A stretch of DNA of 17,849 nucleotides from Dehalococcoidales bacterium (GTDB lineage Bacteria > Chloroflexota > Dehalococcoidia > Dehalococcoidales > RBG-16-60-22): NCBI GenBank assembly GCA_016926115.1, contig JAFGPF010000079.1, positions 1 to 17,849 on the forward strand, given 5' to 3'. Under the pieces are notes generated by a model, which saw only the letters and a list, made by a program, of their open reading frames with translations, made no database searches and was not told the DNA's origin. This document shows, piece by piece, positions 13,731-17,849 of the stretch. The translations under genes were made by a program, and so were the position numbers. Every line of letters starts with the position of its first letter. The first letter of the stretch is position 1.

Positions 13731-13767
13731 AGTGTACAAAGTGAAGTAAACTTACAATATATATAAT
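13731..13767 (+). promoter_or_regulatory. Dyad AGTGTAC-N8-GTAAACT upstream of a second TATAAT box
   Basis: Seven-base arms with one mismatch (13731-13737 and 13746-13752) surround an 8-bp spacer. A perfect TATAAT follows at 13762-13767. There is no good -35 at the right distance; the dyad occupies that place, so an activator-dependent second promoter is possible. Transcription from it would start near 13774, 17 bases before the start codon at 13791. Confidence 0.35.
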
Positions 13768-13790
13768 ATATGCGATATGGGAGAGTTGTT

Positions 13791-15476
13791 ATGAATAAGG
13801 CAAAGGAATCCGGGAGCATGTATCAGGTTAGAGAAAAGGAGACGGTACTTGTCCCCATGCGCGACGGCGTCCGCCTGGCGGTTGATGTTTACCGCCCCGA
13901 TGCCGAAGGTAAGTTCCCGGCGCTGCTGGCGCTGTGCGTATACGGCAAGGACCTGCAGGTGCTGTCGGTCAAGCAGCCACAGGGACGCGAGACTTCGCTG
14001 GTCTGGGACGGCACCATGGAGGCCGGCAATACCAGGCAGTTCGTGGGGAACGGCTACGTCCACGTCATCGCCGATGTCCGAGGCTGCGGCGATTCCGAAG
14101 GGGAGTACGTGGGCATGTGCAGCCACACCGAGGGCGAGGACGGCTATGACCTCATCGAGTGGATTGCCGCCCAGCCGTGGTGCGACGGCAACGTGGGAAT
14201 GGTCGGTATATCCTACCTCGCCGGCGTCCAGATGTATACCGCCGCCGAGCAGCCGCCCCACCTCAAGGCTATTTTCCCCTGGGAAGTATGGAGCGACCTT
14301 TATACCCAGTTCGCCACCTCCGGTGGTGTTATCCACCCCATGATATACCGCCTTTACAGCGGAAGGGGCATGGACCCGGGACAGACCAACGGCAGCGGTA
14401 TCGCCCATAAGAACCATGTCTGCGCCACCGTAAAGAACACGCCACCCGATAAACTGGAGAAGCTCCGGAAGGAACGCCTCAGTGACCCCGACCTCATGGT
14501 CTACAGCATCTACTGGAGCTGCCTCCGCTACCCGACCAAGAGTCCGCTCTTTGCGGATTTTCTTTTCAATCCCAACGACGGACCTTTTTATCAGGAACGT
14601 TCGCCCTATACCAAGTTCGATAAGGTCAAGGTGCCCCTTTACACCGGCGGGCCGTGGGTCGGCATGTGGCCGGACGGCGCTTTCGACACTTACAATGGCG
14701 TAGACGTGCCGAAGAAAATGATTATGGCGCCGCTGGCATTGAGCGACGAGCGTCCCTGGTACCAGCTGCACGACGAGGCCCTGCGGTGGTTCGATTACTG
14801 GCTCAAGGGCGCCGACAACGGCATCATGGACGAGCAGCCGATCAAGCTGTTTATCAACGGCATCAACGAGTGGCGTTATGAGAACGAATGGCCCCTGGCG
14901 AGGACGCAGTGGACGAAGTACTATCTGCGCAGTCGGGGACGGCTAATGGCCGAAGCGCCGACGTTCAATGAAGGGCCCGACTGCTTCGTGCAGCAGCCCC
15001 TCGACGAGACCTCCGAGGTCAATTCGATTAAGTATTCGACCGGTGTTTTCACGCGGGACGTGGAAGTCACCGGGCCGATGGCTATCGAGTTCTACGCCGC
15101 CGTCGACCAGCAGGATACCAACTGGAACGTTGTCACCTGGGACATTGACCAGGTCGGCGGCAGGAAGATGCTGTCGGCGGGCTGGCTTAAGGCCTCGCAC
15201 CGCGCGGTCGATGAGAAACGGTCGGAGCCGTGGCTGACCTACCATGACCATACCAAAAACGTACCGGTGACGCCGGGAGAAGTGTATGAATATAAAATCA
15301 GTCTTTCCCATGTAGCGAACGTTTTCCGCGCCGGTCACCGCCTGGAGATAGAAATCGCCAGCATGGACAACGGGCCTGGCTCGCTGCATATATGCAGCAG
15401 CAAGACGACACTGCATAAAATATTCCATAATCCGGAATATCCGTCTTGCCTGCTTTTACCGGTAATTCCGGGATAA
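13791..15476 (+). CDS. CocE/NonD-family alpha/beta hydrolase (X-Pro dipeptidyl-peptidase S15 type), 561 aa
   Basis: This is a two-domain serine hydrolase-like protein: an alpha/beta-hydrolase domain (about 15-340) and a C-terminal jelly-roll (PepX_C/NonD, about 370-560). The nucleophile elbow is G-I-S-Y-L-A-G at 139-145 with S141. 'VIADVRGCGDSEGEY' (92-106) is the family's 'DxRGxGxSxG' oxyanion segment. The catalytic Asp and His are not clear: the usual 'GGWYD' reads 'GGPWVGMW' (286-293), and the usual 'GPWxH' before 'LHDExLRWFDYWLKG' reads 'APLALSDERPW' (313-323). I use the ATG at 13791, which has GGGAGAG upstream; the in-frame ATG at 13770 has no ribosome site. The family includes cocaine esterase, glutaryl-7-ACA acylase and dipeptidases. 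A role as ester or amide hydrolase releasing the acid that the leftward operon degrades is a reasonable guess from its divergent position. Confidence 0.83.
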   Translation: MNKAKESGSMYQVREKETVLVPMRDGVRLAVDVYRPDAEGKFPALLALCVYGKDLQVLSVKQPQGRETSLVWDGTMEAGNTRQFVGNGYVHVIADVRGCGDSEGEYVGMCSHTEGEDGYDLIEWIAAQPWCDGNVGMVGISYLAGVQMYTAAEQPPHLKAIFPWEVWSDLYTQFATSGGVIHPMIYRLYSGRGMDPGQTNGSGIAHKNHVCATVKNTPPDKLEKLRKERLSDPDLMVYSIYWSCLRYPTKSPLFADFLFNPNDGPFYQERSPYTKFDKVKVPLYTGGPWVGMWPDGAFDTYNGVDVPKKMIMAPLALSDERPWYQLHDEALRWFDYWLKGADNGIMDEQPIKLFINGINEWRYENEWPLARTQWTKYYLRSRGRLMAEAPTFNEGPDCFVQQPLDETSEVNSIKYSTGVFTRDVEVTGPMAIEFYAAVDQQDTNWNVVTWDIDQVGGRKMLSAGWLKASHRAVDEKRSEPWLTYHDHTKNVPVTPGEVYEYKISLSHVANVFRAGHRLEIEIASMDNGPGSLHICSSKTTLHKIFHNPEYPSCLLLPVIPG

Positions 15477-15564
15477 AAAGTAGAAATAAAAATCATAATT
15501 ATATAAAATAGTCGTTATACAACGACGCCGCTTTCCGGTGGAAAAAGGTGTCTTTGTGAATTAT

Positions 15565-15594
15565 TTGACCAGAGATAGTAACAGAGTGTATTAT
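15565..15594 (+). promoter_or_regulatory. Sigma-70-type promoter of the molybdoenzyme gene
   Basis: -35 TTGACC (15565-15570), an 18-bp spacer and -10 TATTAT (15589-15594) each differ from consensus at one base. The predicted start is near 15601, giving a leader of about 56 nt before the ATG at 15657. Confidence 0.65.
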
Positions 15595-15602
15595 TTCATG
15601 CA

Positions 15603-15617
15603 GGGTATAATTTACCC
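15603..15617. promoter_or_regulatory. Candidate operator GGGTA-N5-TACCC at the molybdoenzyme transcription start
   Basis: This is a 15-bp dyad with perfect 5-bp arms, and two further outer G-C pairs after one mismatch. It lies just downstream of the predicted start site, where a bound repressor would block transcription. A TATAAT string lies inside it but has no matching -35. Confidence 0.4.
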
Positions 15618-15656
15618 CGCAAGACTTTTGAAATAACTAACACAAAGGGAGGTAAC

Positions 15657-17849
15657 ATGGCTCAAAATAAGAAGCCTACAACGGGCGGTAAAACGTGTAT
15701 CAAGGGCACCGGTTTGAGCAGCTTCGGCGACAACTCAAATATGGCGGCTGTGGATGTCAAGGACGGGAAAATAGTCAGAATAAGGCCGTTCCACTATGAT
15801 TGGAAATACAAACCCGAGGAATGGCAACCATGGGAATTTGAAGCCCGCGGCAAGACCTTTAAACCGCCGATGAAATCCATGATACCTCCCCACGGAATGG
15901 CTTACAAGAAGCGCGTTCATTCTCCCAACCGGATTCTGTATCCGTTGAAGCGGGTGGATTGGGATCCCAACGGAGAAAGAAATCCCCAGAATCGCGGAGT
16001 AAGCAAGTACGTCAGGATTTCGTGGGACGAGGCGACGGATATCGTCGCCGGCGAGCTTAAGAGAGTAATCAAGAAGTACGGGCCGGAATCCGTGCTGCTG
16101 CAGGCGGACGGTCACGGCGAGACCAAGGTGATACACTCTACTCACGGCTGTAACACCAGGCTTCTCGAACTCATGGGCGGCTATACCCAGCAGATCAGAA
16201 ATCCGGACAGCTGGGAGGGGTGGTACTGGGGAGCCAAGCATGCCTGGGGCTGCGAGCCGGTCGGCATGTATACGGCCTACCTCACCAATATATTCCCGGA
16301 CATGGCCGAGCATACCCAGATGATAATCCATCAGGGTGGTGACCAGGAGACCACGCCGTGGGGTTTCTGGACGGGACAGATGCCCAGTCTTTATTCTTAT
16401 TATTTCACCGAGATTGGCATAAAAAGCGTCTATATCTGCCCGGACTTAAACTACGGGGCGGCCGTTCATGCGGACAAGTGGATTCCGGTACTGCCGAATA
16501 CCGATGCCGCGCTGCAGCTGGCTATCGCCTACCAGTGGATTACCAACGGCACATACGATAAAAAATATATAGCTACGCACGCTTACGGCTTCGACAAGTT
16601 CGAGGAATACGTGCTGGGCAAGGAAGACGGAGTTCCCAAGACCCCCAAGTGGGCGTCGGAGCTATGCGGTGTGCCGTCCCGAATCATCAAAGCCCTGGCT
16701 AAGGAATGGGCGTCCAAGACGACCACCGTGGCGCACGGCTTCGGCGGACCCTACATCAGGGGTTCTTACTCCACCGAGCCCGCCAGGCTGGAAGTCCTCC
16801 TGCTGGCAATGCAGGGGCTCGGCAAGCCGGGCACTCACCAGCTTACCTGGGTCGGCGGGTCGTTCTTCGGCGTCAGGGGTGTAGGACACGAGACTCCACC
16901 GCTGGCAGGCAAGGCACTGGTAAGACCGTCGGTGAACGCCGCTTATCACGGCTATCATCCCGGTCCGAACATGCAGAAACAGATTATCCCCAAGCCCATG
17001 ATTCACGACGCTATCCTGGACGGGCACTTCGATATCTACGGCAGCTCGGAGCAGATGTCGGACAGGACAGACCAGTTCAAGCGGTATGTCTATCCGGTCA
17101 AGGGGTGTTCGCCGGTGCATATGATATGGACCGATACTCCCTGCCTGTTGACCTGCTGGAACGACAGCAACCGTAACGTGGATGGCTACCGTCACGAGTC
17201 AATCGAGTGCATGGTCGCCCAGCACCCGTGGCTGGAGAACGACTGTCTCTTCGCGGATATCATACTGCCGTCCAACACCAAGTTCGAGACGGACGATATC
17301 GGTTCCGACATGGAAAGCGCTCATTTCTCCACCGTTTACCGTGAAAGACAGTGCGTTGAGCCAATCGGCGAGTCCAAGAGCGACTACGAGGTAGTCATCG
17401 AAGTTGCCAAGAAGCTGGGACTGGAGAAAGAGTACACCGGCGACAAGACCATCGAGGAATGGATAAAACACGGCTTCGAAGAATCAGGCGTTCCGGCAGC
17501 GGGCCTGTTTACCTGGGAAGAGCTGTGTGAAAAAGACTACTATGTAATTCCCACCGACCCCGAATGGAAGAAATACCGCGCCGGTATGATAGAGTTCTAC
17601 GAGGACCCGAAGAAACACCCGCTATCAACACCGACAGGTTTAATCGAGTTTTATTCCAAGGGTCTGGCCGAGCACTTCCCGGATGATGATGAAAGACCGC
17701 CGGTGCCGCACTGGATACCCTACGGAGAATCGCACCAGGAAAGCATGCTCCATCCCAGGGCTAAAAAATACCCGTTGCTGGTCATTTCCAATCATCCGCG
17801 GTGGCGGGTGCACGCGCAGTTGGACGATATCAACTGGTTCCACGAGATA
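15657..17849 (+). CDS. Molybdopterin-dependent oxidoreductase, pyrogallol-phloroglucinol transhydroxylase large-subunit-like (3' end missing)
   Basis: The first 731 codons are present and open to the right edge. ATG at 15657-15659 follows AAAGGGAGGT. This is a DMSO-reductase-superfamily enzyme binding a bis-pyranopterin molybdenum cofactor. Segments matching the superfamily are 'KRVDWDPNGERNP' (98-110), 'YVRISWDEATDIV' (118-130), 'NPDSWEGWYWG' (182-192), 'VADKW'-type 'HADKWIPVLPNTDAALQLAIAYQWI' (271-295), 'FADIILPSNTKFE' (532-544) and 'SNHPRWRVHAQLDD' (711-724). From memory, transhydroxylase TthL has the same 'NPDSWEGW' stretch, in which Asp and the Mo-ligating Ser are catalytic; here these are D184 and S185, and H153 is a candidate for its active-site His. 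There is no N-terminal C-x2-C-x3-C iron-sulfur motif, as in TthL, so a separate Fe-S subunit gene is expected just beyond the window. No Tat signal is seen, which suggests a cytoplasmic enzyme. Confidence 0.88.
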   Translation, partial: MAQNKKPTTGGKTCIKGTGLSSFGDNSNMAAVDVKDGKIVRIRPFHYDWKYKPEEWQPWEFEARGKTFKPPMKSMIPPHGMAYKKRVHSPNRILYPLKRVDWDPNGERNPQNRGVSKYVRISWDEATDIVAGELKRVIKKYGPESVLLQADGHGETKVIHSTHGCNTRLLELMGGYTQQIRNPDSWEGWYWGAKHAWGCEPVGMYTAYLTNIFPDMAEHTQMIIHQGGDQETTPWGFWTGQMPSLYSYYFTEIGIKSVYICPDLNYGAAVHADKWIPVLPNTDAALQLAIAYQWITNGTYDKKYIATHAYGFDKFEEYVLGKEDGVPKTPKWASELCGVPSRIIKALAKEWASKTTTVAHGFGGPYIRGSYSTEPARLEVLLLAMQGLGKPGTHQLTWVGGSFFGVRGVGHETPPLAGKALVRPSVNAAYHGYHPGPNMQKQIIPKPMIHDAILDGHFDIYGSSEQMSDRTDQFKRYVYPVKGCSPVHMIWTDTPCLLTCWNDSNRNVDGYRHESIECMVAQHPWLENDCLFADIILPSNTKFETDDIGSDMESAHFSTVYRERQCVEPIGESKSDYEVVIEVAKKLGLEKEYTGDKTIEEWIKHGFEESGVPAAGLFTWEELCEKDYYVIPTDPEWKKYRAGMIEFYEDPKKHPLSTPTGLIEFYSKGLAEHFPDDDERPPVPHWIPYGESHQESMLHPRAKKYPLLVISNHPRWRVHAQLDDINWFHEI

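Larger units (their letters stand above)
13498..13790. promoter_or_regulatory. Divergent control region between marR and the hydrolase gene
   Basis: This is a 293-bp AT-rich region with no credible gene. It holds a leftward promoter for marR (13546-13574), a rightward promoter for the hydrolase (13650-13678), a possible second rightward -10 TATAAT (13762-13767), and at least three separate dyad symmetries (13566-13578, 13666-13702, 13731-13752). The ribosome binding sites are AAGGAG for marR and GGGAGAG for the hydrolase. Confidence 0.75.
15477..15656. other. Intergenic region before the molybdoenzyme gene
   Basis: These 180 bp hold no gene. The region is A-rich just after the hydrolase stop. 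It then carries an inverted repeat GTCGTT-ATAC-AACGAC (15511-15526), a promoter (15565-15594) and a dyad near the predicted transcription start (15603-15617). I find no convincing rightward terminator for the hydrolase gene, so partial read-through is possible. Confidence 0.6.

Noticed and set aside
13770..13790. Earlier in-frame ATG for the hydrolase
   Set aside because: No ribosome site upstream, and it overlaps the TATAAT region; the ATG at 13791 has GGGAGAG at proper spacing.
13752..14771. Minus-strand open frame of 339 codons opposite the hydrolase gene
   Set aside because: It overlaps the hydrolase coding sequence and its control region, lacks a ribosome site and has no family features.
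1..17849. CRISPR arrays, tRNA/rRNA genes, transposons, integrases or attachment sites
   Set aside because: I looked for direct-repeat arrays, cloverleaf-like elements and transposase motifs and saw none.

Overview
The window reads as part of a catabolic island from an anaerobic, moderately GC-rich bacterium. The mix of CoA-ester enzymes, a DMSO-reductase-family molybdenum enzyme, fumarate-reductase-type flavoproteins and FAD/Fe-S dehydrogenases fits an anaerobe. A Chloroflexota (Dehalococcoidia-like) or syntrophic/sulfate-reducing origin is my inference and is not proven. There are no rRNA or tRNA genes, CRISPR arrays, insertion sequences or phage genes. Nearly every gene has a strong AGGAGG-type ribosome binding site and spacing is tight.

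Layout. Positions 1-12788 are a leftward gene train. In transcription order it is: DUF35 OB-fold/Zn-ribbon protein, thiolase-like protein, [terminator hairpin], acyl-CoA dehydrogenase 1, acyl-CoA dehydrogenase 2, M24 peptidase-fold protein, FAD-dependent fumarate-reductase-like flavoprotein, family I CoA-transferase, FAD-linked oxidase, two-cluster Fe-S (CCG-domain) protein, second FAD-linked oxidase, and the first 25 codons of a 4-hydroxybutyryl-CoA dehydratase/HpaB-type protein that runs off the left edge. Positions 12952-13497 hold a leftward MarR-type regulator. Across a 293-bp divergent control region lies a rightward CocE/NonD-like alpha/beta hydrolase. It is followed by a rightward molybdopterin enzyme that resembles the large subunit of pyrogallol-phloroglucinol transhydroxylase and is cut by the right edge.

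How the parts may work together (inference). The CoA-transferase would activate an organic acid. The acyl-CoA dehydrogenase pair would desaturate it, perhaps as a heteromer. The thiolase-like/DUF35 pair would cleave a C-C bond by thiolysis or retro-aldol reaction. This resembles the modules used to shorten steroid or cyclic-acid side chains, although no enoyl-CoA hydratase is in view. The flavoprotein, the FAD/Fe-S/FAD trio and the dehydratase-type protein add redox and water-elimination steps. The molybdenum enzyme could carry out oxygen-independent hydroxyl chemistry. The substrate cannot be read from the sequence.

Regulation is unusually legible. I find consensus-like sigma-70 promoters for the DUF35 operon, marR, the hydrolase and the molybdoenzyme, and each has a dyad symmetry lying on or beside it.
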